Origin: Psettodes erumei
Lineage: Eukaryota; Chordata; Actinopteri; Pleuronectiformes; Psettodidae
NCBI GenBank assembly: GCA_016785225.1
Contig: JAFBJZ010000371.1
Span: 377,001-441,000 of the forward strand
DNA length: 64,000 nucleotides
Direction of reading: 5' to 3'
Shown: positions 40,743 to 52,972 of the stretch, in pieces
How the letters are laid out: every line of letters starts with the position of its first letter
Position numbering within the stretch: the first letter of the stretch is position 1
Program-made: the position numbers and the translations under genes
Notes under the pieces: generated by a model
Seen by the model: the letters and a program-made list of their open reading frames with translations, nothing else
Database searches by the model: none
What the model was told of the DNA's origin: nothing

Positions 40743-41075
40743 AGTTAATTATCTCTTATCTGAAGATGCTGAGCTGTTATCTCAAGTTCACATCTTAATT
40801 ACTGTGTTATCCTAAGATAACAACACTCTCTGACTTCATTATATCATCTAAAGATAATATAAACTGTTATCTGTGGATTTAGATTTAGGTGATTTTTGAA
40901 TGACCCATTAGTTACAGATAAGGGATCGTGCTCATCTGTAGTATTTGAAGCCAGTTTTACTGAGATAGATCTGAAGATATCATGCATTGTGTTTTTTTAC
41001 CTGTGATTAAACTTAAATGTGTTCTCAAAGGGCTGTATGACTTCATCACCTTGTTATCTCACAATGGCAAATGGG
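40743..41075 (+). repeat. cluster of GATAA/TTATC motifs
   Basis: About nine TTATC or GATAA motifs in 330 bp in both orientations (for example CTTATCTG, GTTATCTC, AAGATAAC, AAAGATAAT, ACAGATAAG), including GTTATCCTAAGATAAC, which is nearly palindromic. I think it is a degraded palindromic tandem repeat; it could also bind GATA factors. Confidence 0.5.
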
Positions 41076-42178
41076 ATCTCATTAAGCTCCTGCAGGAGGT
41101 ACTCGAGTAATTTAATGCTTTACTTGTACCATGAGGTTGACGACTCATGACAGACCAATTGAGACAGGGCCGACTTAGAGTGACTTTTAGTTTTCTAGTG
41201 CTGGATCTATACTTCCCATGATGCAACTGGATTGAATCTGTTTGTTAAAAACTCAGGTAATTTGTGTGGATCTTTTTTTGTTACAAAGCTGTAGTGACTT
41301 CAGCGTAAATTGAGGTAATCCCTCATCACAAAGAATATCAGAAATCTCACTAAAACACAAATCTTTAACGTGAAAGAACAACATCGTATTTCAGAATATG
41401 TTTTGGGGGTACCTCGCTCTAATCAACTCCTTGAAGAAAAAACACTCCCTTTACTCTCCATGCTGACCTTCTTTTCTCTGGTTATTGTGGGATATTAAAG
41501 TTTCTCTTCCCTAATCACATCTTCATTATGCCCAATTCTTTTCTGACGATAACAAGTGCTGCTTAGATTTAGCACTTCAACCCCAGAGATTTTAAAAAAT
41601 GAATGGTTTAAAGATTTTGGGCAGGGGGCCTAAACGCGTGACCACGATCGGTATTTCTGTCATCTTTCCTTGAGACAAACAGCAGCAGGGCCAGAGGATG
41701 AGGGATAGCAGAGTGGACAGCACAGAACCAGCGTTTTGGGGTTTGCTTGTTCATTCGTTGAATTGAGATCACAAGAGACGTGTTTTGAAAACTAAATAAG
41801 AGCACCGCAAAGACATTTTCCTATCTCAAAGAAAAGAAGATAATTAAGTTGGGATCATGAGAGAAGAGTTAAAGAAATACCTCTGTAATGGAGGTTTTTT
41901 GCCCGCTCAGTTCAGTTTTATTGCCATGAGTTTTATCTTGTTTCAACTTATTGTTTTCATGAGACATTATAATGTTTTATTCATTATATCTTTGTTGTCC
42001 TGGTTTTACTGACACTGAAATAATTTGGCAGTTGTCTGAGGTTTAAGCCTTTTAAAAGCTTTAAAAGCTTTATTTTTTCTGAACAGGCTAAAGCTTCATC
42101 AAAGAAAATGCTACAATCAAAACCACAGCAGCAGCACTCTATTATAGCATTATATGTGTGTGTGTGTTGGAGACTGAC

Positions 42179-42455
42179 CGTCACGCCGCTGTCAGTCTGC
42201 GTCTCTCTGTAGGTGAAGTTGCAGACAGCCCAGGCCAGGTAGTATGTGGACATGCGGGGCGTCCGGGCGAAGCGATTGGTTACCCAGCCGTCCTCATCCG
42301 GGGGCGAGCTGCTCTCGACCGGCATGTTGGACAGTGAGGTGTACTGAGGGTCATGGCGGAGGGTGAGGGAGAATGTGGCCTTGTAGACTGGCTCGTCGAA
42401 GCAGGGGAAGGCCTTCCGGGCGTGGATGGGACTAAACTGGGTCACCGCCAGGTAA
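42179..42455 (-). CDS. trhde: trhde exon 3: M1 N-terminal domain with the FPCFDEP motif
   Basis: Third coding exon, 277 nt, entering in phase 2 and leaving in phase 0. The acceptor is AACACAG and the donor GTCAGT after an ACG codon. It encodes the end of Arg247 and residues 248-339. The motif ARKAFPCFDEP is a hallmark of M1 aminopeptidases; SLSNMPVE, EDGWVT and MSTYYLAWAVCNFTYRET match the TRH-degrading enzyme specifically. One N-glycosylation sequon (NFT) lies near the end. The open frame continues past the donor into a GT repeat, so the splice end was chosen by donor consensus and because exon 4 resumes with family sequence in the same phase. The length is not a multiple of three, so skipping this exon would shift the frame. 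Confidence 0.95.
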
Positions 42456-42827
42456 CTGTGTTAGAGACATGTGAAAAGTGTCAAGCTGGACCACTTCCAA
42501 CCCAAAGCAGAGGACATAACATTTACAGTTAAATAAAGAACAAATAGAGGCCATCACAGACTCTTTAAACCAAAGTGCTTATTGTAGTCCTGTCTGATGT
42601 TTAGAGAAGATAACATAATTGCAGCGTCTGCTTTGTTTTATTTCTATCATAAAGAAAATGACAGAGACCAAGTCCAAAAGGAACCCCAAAACAGCATGGT
42701 TCTGATGAGAAACCTAACCTGTGAGATGTTCACTTTCTCAAAGTGTAGTTAAAATGAACACAAGAAAGGAAAGAAAGAGCAATGTCACGTCAAGTACTAG
42801 AAGACATATAAAATGCAATGTATGTAT

Positions 42828-43290
42828 GCATGTAAACACCTAAGTGTGGCTGAAATTAAGCTTCTGATAGTCAACTAACACACCCAGTTGGGAATTGGAC
42901 CCCTTTCTTGCCCAACCACAGTCAAACAAAACGTGAAGAAGAAGCCTGTAACAGCAGGGTAACAGTGCAAACGGAGGTGTTATCTGCCTGCGGATAACAC
43001 CATAAGCATGAATCTCATTTGAATATAAAGTATAGTGTACAGCACAAATGAAATGTTTCCATGTTTTTACAGCTCGACATGTTAACAGTTTGCAGCAAGC
43101 TAACTTGTTTGTCAATTGGTCTGTGACATAAAAGGTCAACAGAGCATACTTCCATCAATAAATGGATTTATTGACATGCATGTATACTGGGGCAAGGATA
43201 GAAACACAATTAAATTGCATAGTAAAGCTGTAACTACATAGCTACACAGCTCGACTAAACTATGCAAGTAAACATAGTCACTGACACACA
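42828..43290 (-). mobile_element. short non-autonomous DNA element, copy 2 (inverted relative to copy 1)
   Basis: Reverse-complement match to the copy at 38478. On the minus strand it runs from CAGTGACTATGTTTAC at 43289 to GTGTTTACATGCAT near 42830. It lies only about 370 bp upstream (in gene direction) of trhde exon 3, with copy 1 about 3.1 kb on the other side. Non-coding. Confidence 0.7.
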
Positions 43291-45229
43291 GACTTGAGCC
43301 CTGGAAAGCAGGAGAGGTTAAAGACAGGGGAAAGACATGGGGAGGAGAAGGAAAGAAGAAGACGTGTAGAATAAGATGAAAGGGAAAAGAAATACAGGAA
43401 GAAGAGGAGGAGGATGACAAAATAAGACCCGAGCCCTGTGGCAACAGAAAGGGAGACCCTTCCTCGACCTAATTAGACTGAAAATTATTTGTGCACAGCC
43501 AAGTCGTGGTTACTCTGAACTGAACGGACCCTTGGGGACCTCCTAATAAACTGTGAAACTGTGGCACAAACGAAAAGTAAATTCATAAGCAGAGAACCAG
43601 AAGCCCAGTTCGGGGTTTTTCTGCTGCCTCACTTGTTGTGGTTCATGACCAGTTGCTTATGATGACTAATATTCACACACTTTTGATGGATGCCATTGTA
43701 TAACAGTGTACAACATGTTGTATAACATTAGTGAGTCACTTCAGTTTACTGCTTCCTTTTTCTACCAAAAGGAGAAAAGTTACTTTGTGTTGCCCAAGGT
43801 TTTCCAAATCTGACTTTAGATGAAATTTTATTATCTACCATTATCCTGTGGTTGCCAATACTTTGTCAATATTTTATTATATATTTAGTTTATTTTACTC
43901 CTTTAAAGACAGTCTCACATTCTGTCTGAATGTCTTTTTTAAAAAAACTTGCCTTTTAATAAACCCTATAAGTTGCATACACTTAAATGTCACTTCATGA
44001 AAATTATCTCAAAAACTGATGCTGGTGTACTGATGTATAAGCCTGCGTATTAACAGCATGAGCATAAGCAGCATGAAGCATGCACCACGTATCTTTTTGC
44101 ATCAGTTAGTGATCATTTCATATTGCATTTTGTCTTCATTTGAAGCAGTTGTATTGTCTTTTCCTGGAATTTTATGTCTTGTCCAATCTGTTGCTGAATT
44201 AAAACATTTGATTTTTTTCTACCAACTTAACAATAATATCAGTACTTCAGGTGCATCCGTAATTATTATGTGAGGAAAGTACTAGCTAGAGTTACTAAGT
44301 ACTCCCTTATTATATTTGAGTTTTTCAAAGAAAAAAATAGTTACTCATGAGCTAAAATAGTTCACAAACAGATGTCAGTGTCCATTTGAGCTTGTTTCAA
44401 ATCCTCGTCCACAGCTGCTTCCTGGTTTTATTGCATACAATTCTTTTTCTTCCTTTGTTGTGCAGTAAATGAGCCAACATAACAAAACCCGATTTATTTT
44501 CAGTACCTGAAAAATCAAAGTAATGATTGGCTGATTGGTAACATTTCCAGAAATGTTTTAATCCAAGGTCGCTGGCAAATCTTTCCACATTGTACAATAT
44601 AAAATGATCTAATTTTTATTTGCTCTATGTTTATCCTTGAATCTAAATTGAGTCATTAAGCCGGGTTAGTTAAGCAGGGTTTCTGTGGTGTTGAATTATA
44701 CATGACGCATAATTCACCTTATCCTGTCCTTGTTCACATTTGTTCTGAAATTGTCTCAAGATGTGATAGAAATGCAAACAGAAATATGGGATGCTGTTTT
44801 GAAAAGCTGGAGTTTTGTTCAAGTCTTTGAACCTTCCAAACCTATCAAAGGCAGAAGTTTAAGGTAGAATCAGAGTTCAGGGGGGTTAAAAAATAATCCT
44901 CTGAAGTGGGAGCCGGCAGGTTGGCTGCCTGCGGGGCAGAAGTTTTTAAACAGGAAAAGGTTGTTTTTCCCCTTCAAGGTTTTTCTTGTTCGGTATGAAA
45001 AATAGCATCCGGAGAGAGAAGATAATCCACAATAAACACGCGGAAACGTCCTGTTTCCTCCTGATTTTTTTAAGCCAAGTTCAGTGTTTTCGTATCAGGG
45101 CTTTTGTTACGTCCAACTGTCAGTCACCTGACAGACGTTCAAACTCCAGGAAATAATCCCTAAAGAAAAACTTTGCTATCGCACTACTCTTTCTTTCTTC
45201 TTTTTTTTTTTGCTGTGGCTGTTTGTGGA

Positions 45230-46060
45230 GGGAGAGATGAAAGGAGGGGGAAGGAGAGGAGAGGATTGGGGTTACAGGTGGAGTAAGGAAGACAAGACTG
45301 AAAGATGAAGAAAGAGAACAGAGAAGAGAGGAGTGTGAAGGAAACAGTCAAAGAAAAAGAAAAAGAAAGAGGAGAGCATTCTCAGAAGCTGCTATTAAGC
45401 ACTATAAAAAGAGGAGGCATACTGTGGGAGAAAGATATAGAGGAGAAAAGGGAGTGGAGAAGGAGAAGGGGAGAAGAAAAATAATGAGAATGTGACAATA
45501 GAAGCACAAAATGCAAAAAAGTATGATGAAAGAAAACATGAAAGAGAGAGAAGGGAGGAGCAGTGGGAACAGGAGGATGAGAGAGGACAAAAGGGAAAGA
45601 AGGGAAAAGGGGAGGAAGAGGAGGACATAGGAGAAGATGAAGAAAGGGAACTGAGGAAAGTAGAAAGGATAAGGGGACAAAAGGAGGGGACGAGGAAGAA
45701 GAAATGGAGGAATAGGGAGGGGAGAAGGAACACAGAAAGATGAAGAAAAGAAAGGGAGTGAAAAGAAGGAAAAACTGAGGAGTAAAAAGATAAAGATGTA
45801 GACAGTGGAGGCAGGGAGAAGGATGAATGAAAGATTGACCAGCGAAGAAGAAGAGAACACAAAACAACAAGGGAGAAGTGAAGAAGGAAACGAGGAAGAA
45901 GATGAGAAGGATGAAAGGAGATACATGAAGACACAAGACACCAGCTGTGGATCGATGATGATGATGATGATGATGGAGAGGGGGTGAAGAATGGAGTGAT
46001 GGGGGAGGGAGAAATATGAATTATAAAGAGGGCAAAAGAGGCAGACATACACACAGAGCA
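45230..46060 (+). repeat. polypurine tract of about 0.8 kb
   Basis: The plus strand is overwhelmingly A and G with very few pyrimidines, with AGAAGG/GGAGAA-like units and a (GAT)n run near 45955-45975. The 288- and 266-codon frames on the minus strand are just the polypyrimidine side. Confidence 0.8.
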
Positions 46061-46393
46061 AATAATGGGGAAAACCTGAGAGGAACAAGATAAAGAATCT
46101 ATAAAAGCAGAGGTGTGTAACCCACAAACACACACACGCACACACACAGACACACACACATAAACATACACACGGAAAAATCCCCACATAAACACACATA
46201 AAAACGCATAAAGACATAAGAATTAACCCACGTGTTGTTGTCAACAGTTGCTGCTGCCAAGGTAACATCTTTTGTCACTGTAATCGTGATTGACAACCAA
46301 GCCAACAACTTTACCACAACAACACACACATAGAAACATACACCTCATTCAGATTCAAAGATGCGACTGCAAGAGAAACTGTTGAGTCAGGTG

Positions 46394-46394
<1 letters not shown>

Positions 46395-46442
<48 letters not shown>
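46395..46442 (+). repeat. microsatellite (TG)24
   Basis: 48 bp of uninterrupted TG in intron 2. Confidence 0.93.
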
Positions 46443-46444
<2 letters not shown>

Positions 46445-47249
46445 AATATGTGTTATCCACACACCATGCTGGACACACTGATCAGTTTAAGCAATGTCTC
46501 AAATGGCTATTCCCTGCTTTCACAACAAAAAAATGTGTGTGTGTGTGTTGCTGCAGCTATAGTTTTACACAGGAAGCTGATGAAGAGGCTGATTCATCAT
46601 CTTTGGTATGAAATATGTGACTGATGGAGGACGGGGGGGATCAAATTCTAAGTCCGCTCCTTTCTTCAGAGAACGAGTGAGGAGTAGGAGGATTTAAGGC
46701 TGTAGGAGACGAGAGCGGGGGAGGGGAGGAGAAGACAAGCAGAGATGAGGAGGCTTTGCTTCAGCTTCCTGCTCCTCTCCATGCAAAGTTCTCAGTGCTT
46801 GTCCTTCACGCACAAGGGTGGTAATATGAGCAGTTTGTCAAATTAGCAAAAGTGCATCACATACAGGCGAAGAAATTCACTGTTTTTGACAGCCTGGCCC
46901 GTTGATCATCTCCCGTTGCCCCCTCTACCTCAGGTACATGGTGTCCGAGCCACATACAACTGACTAAAAATAGCAGTCTTTCTGGCTGCTCAGATCTGAG
47001 GTCATATCCAATCCTCTACCTACAACCACCAGAACCGAGCCAAAAACAAGCCAGAAGCTCCATCACAGTTGTAGCCAGTGATGGAAAAGATGAATGAGTG
47101 TATGAGCAACTGTTAATTTTATAAATTTCACACTTCATTCATTTACATTTCAGCTGTTACATGTAGTGTTACAAGCAACAACTGATTTGTTCAAAGCAAT
47201 GTTGTTTGCATTTGCTAATCAATCAATGTAAAAAAAAATGTAAATGTAA

Positions 47250-47345
47250 TGTAAAAATGTAAAAAAAAAAAAAAAGCCAAATCACATAGACAAGCTGCAA
47301 CCATGGTTCAACTAAACTGTGCATGTTAATTTAGTCAGTGCTGCA
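47250..47345 (-). repeat. fragment of the same short non-autonomous element, copy 3
   Basis: On the minus strand it reads AACATGCACAGTTTAGTTGA followed by ACCATGGTTGCAGCTTG, matching the start of the copy at 38478. Only one end is present; an A-rich run borders it. Confidence 0.5.
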
Positions 47346-49562
47346 CAACTAAAGTCTAAAGACTTGTCTAAAGACAAACAGCAAACAATCAACCATCAAA
47401 GTAGTAAAGACATTGAAATTGGCCATTAAACAAAACACAGAAAGTCACTTTTTTAAATAAAATGTGTGTGAATAAGTGTTCAACAGCTCTGGGGAGGGCA
47501 GCATCCATCTGTTGTCAGCATTGAGAGACGGAGTGGAAAGGGTTTGACCCACCGACAAATGTTAGGTGAATAGCTGCAGGGTTGACAAAAGCTGTGTTTG
47601 AGATACTTCGCTGAACTGGGGAGATCAGCTGCACAACTTCAATGTTACAGTGACTGAGCTAACTAGCAGGGTCAGGTTCAGGTTGACCCTAGGGGATTTG
47701 CAAGGACCTCTATCAACACAGCAGCCCACCCTTGCACCCCATGAATTCCTTAAGCAGTGGGTTCTGGGAGCACCATATTGATCTGGAACATCTCAGCCCC
47801 AGATTACTCAGAATGAGAGAGGCACATCAAAGACGAGGTAGAGCATTGACCAATGAGCTTCTACTATGCCCTTCATTAAAGCGTAGACTCTCACCTCGCC
47901 TTCATCAACCATCCGTGGCTCTCGTTAGTGCTCCTGCCTCCTTAGCGCCTCACTACCCCTTGTTAACTGTAACTCCCATACTCATTAGCGAAAGGCGCCT
48001 CTGCTGGCTAATGAAAAAGCCCTTTTTTTTAAGGGGGGGGGGGGTGCTCACACACATTCTGGAGCTCAAAGCTGGAACTTTATATTCCACCACTCAATCA
48101 GAAATTAATGTGTAGTATTTACATCATGTGCACAGCGCCGTGTGGGTTTGGAAAGCTGCATTAGTGAACTGAGTCGTACTCCAAGATTACTTAAAATCTC
48201 TTGGATGTTGGAAATAGACATGTACATCTGACTTGCAACTCAGCGTTCACACCTCCGGTGATGCCGTATCACCAACCAGACGATGCCATCAGAAGGCCCT
48301 ACCACCAGTCTTAAAGTCAAAATAAAAATTATTTAGATTATTATGTATTTAATTAATTATTTTATCATTACTCTAACACAACCCATTCATCTCATTTTTA
48401 TAGTTGTATCTGGTTCCACTTGGGGGAGGTTGATGTTTACTTTGTGTGATGTTAGTGTATACGTGTGTCTTTGTGTACAATTACTGTAAGACTTATAGTT
48501 AATAATTGAATTTTATTTTACTGTGCATACAGGTACATAAAAATAGAAATATTGAATAAAGACAAAGGTACATCAATCAGTAGATAAGTACTCCACACTA
48601 GGCAAAGAGCTCATTAACTTGCTGTACTGTGATTTTCTCTTTTCAATATCTCTTTGTTATTATCTGTTGAATTTTGGACTGTCAAATTGCGCGGTGAGAG
48701 AGGATCTATCAATATCCCTTTTATTTTACGTGCACCCACACTGGGTTATGCTCTTTCCATTGACGTTGATACCTCACTTAACCTTTTCCATCTTGTTATC
48801 TCTGTGGGAAATCTACCTACATGATCAGGCTCATTATAAAGTCATGCGGCTGATTATAAGGATGATATATAAGGATGCACTATAGAGCGCTGTGAGATTT
48901 TATCCATTGCAATAGCAAACATTTGATTTATGATGTGATTTGTTTTAAATGTGCACCGATGTACACTGATGCCTCTTTGCAGGTCCTCACACTTGGTCAC
49001 TAACTACAGTCATTAAGTTCTCACTTTATGTAATGGCCTGTTAGAGCCTCAGCAGTAATTAAGTCCCCTGGGCCTAAAACAAATAATTTCACCAGCACCA
49101 ACAATACTGAGACATTACAGAGCAATTAAACTTGTAAATGGTGTTGATATTATTCTGAACAGTTCCAACAAGCAACAGACTGGACTTAATCAGAATCCGA
49201 AACATCCAACATCCAACATCCAACACTCTTAATACACTTTTGGAATTTTATACTGTATTTTTTAATTCTCTATTTTCAGATGGCAGTTTATTTTACAACC
49301 CACATGTGGAGACATGTGTAGTGCTAAGTCCTCAGTTGTCAACCATTATTTACAAAAATAAACCTATGGGCATTTTGGGAGCCATAAAATGTGAACACAG
49401 AAATTATGAAAGGGCTCTTAGAGATTTATTCTTTACATTCCCACCTCCACAAAATCTGACTGTAAGGACTTTACATATTTGACCCACTTGGTCCAGAGTT
49501 TAATAAATACATTTTTCTCAAGGGGGGGGGTTGTAATCCTTCCCGTAATTTCATTTAATATA

Positions 49563-50534
49563 CAGTGTCGAAGTATTTGATACACTGCCAATCTTGCAAG
49601 TTTTCCCACTTACAAAGAATAGAGAGGTCTGTTATTTTTATCGTAGGTACACTTCAACTGTGAGAGATAGAATCTAAAAAATGAAATCTAGAAAAACACA
49701 TTGTATGATTTTTAAATACTTAATTTGCATTTTATTGCATGAAATAAATATTTGATCACCTACCAACCAGCAAGAATTCTGGCTCTCACAGACCTGGGCA
49801 AGATCAAACAGCTGTCTGAGGACACCAGGAACAAAATTGTAGACCTGCACAAGGCTGGGATGGGCTACAGGACAACAGGCAAGCAGCTTGGTGAGAAGCC
49901 AATCACTGTTGGTGCAGTTATTAGAAAATGGAAGAAAATCAAGATGACTGTCCATCTCCCTCGGTCTGGGGCTTTATGCAAGATCTCGCCTCGTGGGGTA
50001 TCAATGATCATGAGAAAGGTGAGGGATCAGCCCAAAACTACACGGAAAGACCTGGTTAATGACCTGAAGAGGGCTGAGACCACAGTCTCAACGGTTACCA
50101 TTAGTAACACACTATGCTGTCATTGATTAAAATCCTGCAGCGCACGCAAGGTCTCCCTGCTCGAGTCAGCACACATCCAGGCCCAGAAAGATCTGGAGAA
50201 GATCTGTATGGAGGAGTGGGCCAAAATCCCTGCTGCAATGTGTGCAAACCTGGTCAAGAACTACAGGAAATGTCTGACCTCTCTAATTGTAAACAAAGGT
50301 TTCTGTACACAATATTAAGTTCTGTTTTTCTATTTACTATAGTTATTTAATTCAATAAAATGCTAATTAATAATTTAAAAATCATAAAATGTGTTTTTCT
50401 GGATTTTTTTTTTAGTTTCTCTCTCACAGTTGAAGTGTACCTACAATAAAAATTACAAACCTCTCTATTCTTTGTAAGTGGGAAAACTTGCAAGAGTGTA
50501 TCAAGTGTGTATCAAATACTTATTTTCCGCACTG
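49563..50534 (+). mobile_element. Tc1-type DNA transposon, internally deleted (copy A)
   Basis: Same family and same orientation as the copy at 54161. Ends CAGTG and CACTG are flanked by TA. Left and right inverted repeats (about 49563-49755 and 50340-50534) mirror each other. At 972 bp it is 471 bp shorter than copy B, mainly through loss of the middle of the transposase. It is non-autonomous. Confidence 0.9.
49778..50316 (+). pseudogene. Tc1-like transposase pseudogene, internally deleted (copy A)
   Basis: The N-terminal helix-turn-helix region is readable (DTRNKIVDLHKAGMGY, VIRKWKK, ISPRGVSMIM, DLVNDLKRAETTVS) and stops at a TGA after NTLCCH near 50126. Shortly after, the sequence jumps to the extreme C-terminal part (DLEKICMEEWAKIPAAM, LVKNYRK). 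The whole DDE catalytic core is missing. Confidence 0.88.
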
Positions 50535-51089
50535 TAACTATCCATTCTTGTAGTGTAGGGGGGTACAGGAAGAAACCAGCGTTTTGTGAGCTTTCTTTTA
50601 AAAAATAAGTTGATATCTGAATGCCAAACATATATTCATTGGAAGGTCTTATTTGAAAGTTAAAAATTTGAACAAAGACAAAGAAAAGCTCAAACAAAGA
50701 AAACCACAAGGACAGATCAGTATTAAGTACACTTTTTAGGACTTTGTGAAACTCTGTGAAATTCTGCCCGTAAGGGTATTATCACCAGACATCCTATTTT
50801 TACTGTATTTTTGCTTCTTGGCCTGTTTCTGCTGCTGTTTACAGCCATCTTTCAATAATGTGTTTGCGATTGCCACTTATTGATGTGCCCACTGATTTAC
50901 TAGTGCATCTCAAGTAATAAGTAATAGTGGGAAAAAGTTCACTTTTTTCTAATTTAAATAAAAACAGATATATTTTCATATATTCTATATTTATTGCATG
51001 TGAAGTAAATTATTTCTATTTCTGTCTTTTTTGTTATTCAATTTTATGATTGTAGATCAAGTATTTAAATGATTAGATCAATCAGAAAA

Positions 51090-51900
51090 GGATTTACAAC
51101 ACATGAATATGTCTGTGGACATTCTCATGCATCTGGGGTCATAGTATCCAGAGCATGTTTAACCCAAAATCAACTGGACTTAGAGGATTTTTACAAGGAA
51201 CACAAACACCTCAAGAAGGCACTTACAGTGAAACTTGTGGATACCCTGACTGGCTCTTTGTGAAAATTGCCACAAGGTCTAGGAAGAGAAACATCAATCC
51301 TGACAACAGTGAAAAGAAAAAGGGCAGAAGGAACAATGTTGTGATCCAACATGTGTCTGGAATCTGACACCACATGAGGGTGGATGTGGTACAGTCCAGA
51401 ATGTTCCATTGGACAAAGAGAGGGGTAGTATTAAATTGATTGTACATCACTGTTGTTGGCGAGCAGTTCAGTGCAGTGAGGACTGCAATGATCTGTACGT
51501 TGGAGAGACAAAACAACCACTAAAGAGACACATGGCCCAACAGATGAGAGCCAACTCTTCAGGCCAAGAAATATGCTGTCTACCTATATCTGAAGGACAA
51601 GAGATACAGATGTCCACATTTTAGACAGAGAAGATGGTTTCTAAGAGGAGTGAATGAAACCATCAAAGCTGAGGAAGAGGCCTACGCCACCATTTTTCTC
51701 CCACTTACAACACTCTCCTTTCATCCCTTCCCAGCAGACTTTCACTCTCAACTTCATGTGACCCACAAGCACAGCTGGCATCACGAGACTCGTCACATGA
51801 GTCACCATGTTACACCAACCAAGGGTGGAATGGAATGAAGAAGCCCTTTGAATGAGAGGTGAAACACCTTCAAGTAATTCAACAAATCCAGTGGATTTTT
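51090..51900 (+). mobile_element. Penelope-like retroelement relic with GIY-YIG endonuclease remnant
   Basis: Fragments in shifting frames resemble the C-terminal part of a fish retroelement protein: EHKHLKKALTV, then GYPDWLFVKIATRSRKR, KKGRRNNVVIQHVSG, and CNDLYVGETKQPLKRHMAQQ, which matches the YIGETK core of a GIY-YIG nuclease; HILDRED follows near 51615. The 3' stretch around 51855-51895 (GAGAGGTGAAACACCTTCAA) matches what I recall of the tail of this family. Frameshifts and stops make it dead. I infer Penelope-like from the GIY-YIG type; the reverse-transcriptase part is not present. Confidence 0.7.
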
Positions 51901-52804
51901 AATTCAGCACCCTTCAGATACAGAAATATCCTGCATCTGAAAAGTATGATCATCTGTACACTGCTTGACCACAAATTAATTTATAGTTCTTAAATAAATG
52001 ATGGGATATAAATAAACTTTTAATTTCAGGACATTCTTTGAGATTGAGAGAATGATTTGAATCGACAGTTCTTTAAAATAGCATTTTGTGTTTTTTCAAC
52101 TAATTTCATTACTTATGCAGATTATGTTCTTGACTAATTGATCAATGGTTTTGCTCATAAATTGAGATAAAATAATGAATGCTATAATTTCTTATAACCC
52201 CTTCATGAACATGTCTTTTGATGCTTTGCTTTGTTCGACTGATCAAAACCCAAAGATACATTTACTCGTGTGTCACGTGCAAGGAAGAAAAGCATCAAAT
52301 GCTCACATTGTAGAGGCTGCGACTTTGATTATAAGAATATTGTTGCAACTGCAGACATGCAGTGAGAATAGAGCAAAACATGGGTATTGATTTTCTTTTT
52401 TTCCCGCTATGAAATTTTTCAGATGTAGTAATTGACGTGGCAACTGAAGCTGATCACAGCCGGGTTTCTCCATTAAGCTTTGAGAGAATTCATCTTCAAT
52501 TCATGAATTCATGTTTTAATGTTTTAATTATGCAGAATACTACTCAAAAACAGGCTTCAAAACTTAAAAATAGACTCTGACTCCATCAACCACCCTGCCC
52601 ACTCCAATTTCCTATACATCAGTATCGATGTGTCTGTTTTTATCCCACTGTGATGTCATGTGTCATGTGAGCAGAGTCGGCGTAGAGACAGAAAACTGTA
52701 CTGGTTTTAATGGGGGATGACAGCGATGTCAACATTAAACCCATCTTTTAAGCTATTTGCATAAAGATCAATAGTAAGCTTCAGCACAGACACTATGTGA
52801 CTTT

Positions 52805-52972
52805 GTGTGTGTGTGTGTGTGTGTGTGTGTCTGTCTGTCTGTGTGTAAGCTGCCTAATTAATTCTCCCCATCCCAGCACTTAAGCATTTAAGCCCAGCCT
52901 GGGGTTTATAGTAACTCTGGATATTAAGCATATCTCACAGTGGAGCATATGTGTGTGTGTGTGTGTGTGTGC
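52805..52972 (+). repeat. two (TG)n microsatellites
   Basis: TG runs at about 52805-52830 and 52950-52971, with a (CA)n run following near 53032-53047. Confidence 0.85.

Larger units (their letters stand above)
27443..42178 (-). other. trhde: trhde intron 3
   Basis: A 14.7-kb intron. It holds several teleost repeat relics (28435-28790, 31441-31640, 31725-31900), a tRNA-type SINE fragment near 29560, a LINE reverse-transcriptase scrap near 32840, a short non-autonomous element (38478-39040), a GATA-motif cluster (40743-41075) and simple repeats. The stretches between these (for example 33000-37200 and 39100-40700) are non-coding sequence in which I recognise nothing. Confidence 0.85.

Noticed and set aside
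45402..46268. Open frame of 288 codons on the minus strand (and a 266-codon companion)
   Set aside because: It is the pyrimidine side of a purine tract plus a CA repeat; the product is only Ser/Phe/Leu/Pro low complexity and several frames are open together.
50680..51090. Possible upstream part of the Penelope-like element
   Set aside because: No reverse-transcriptase motif could be recognised here, so the element is reported only from about 51090.
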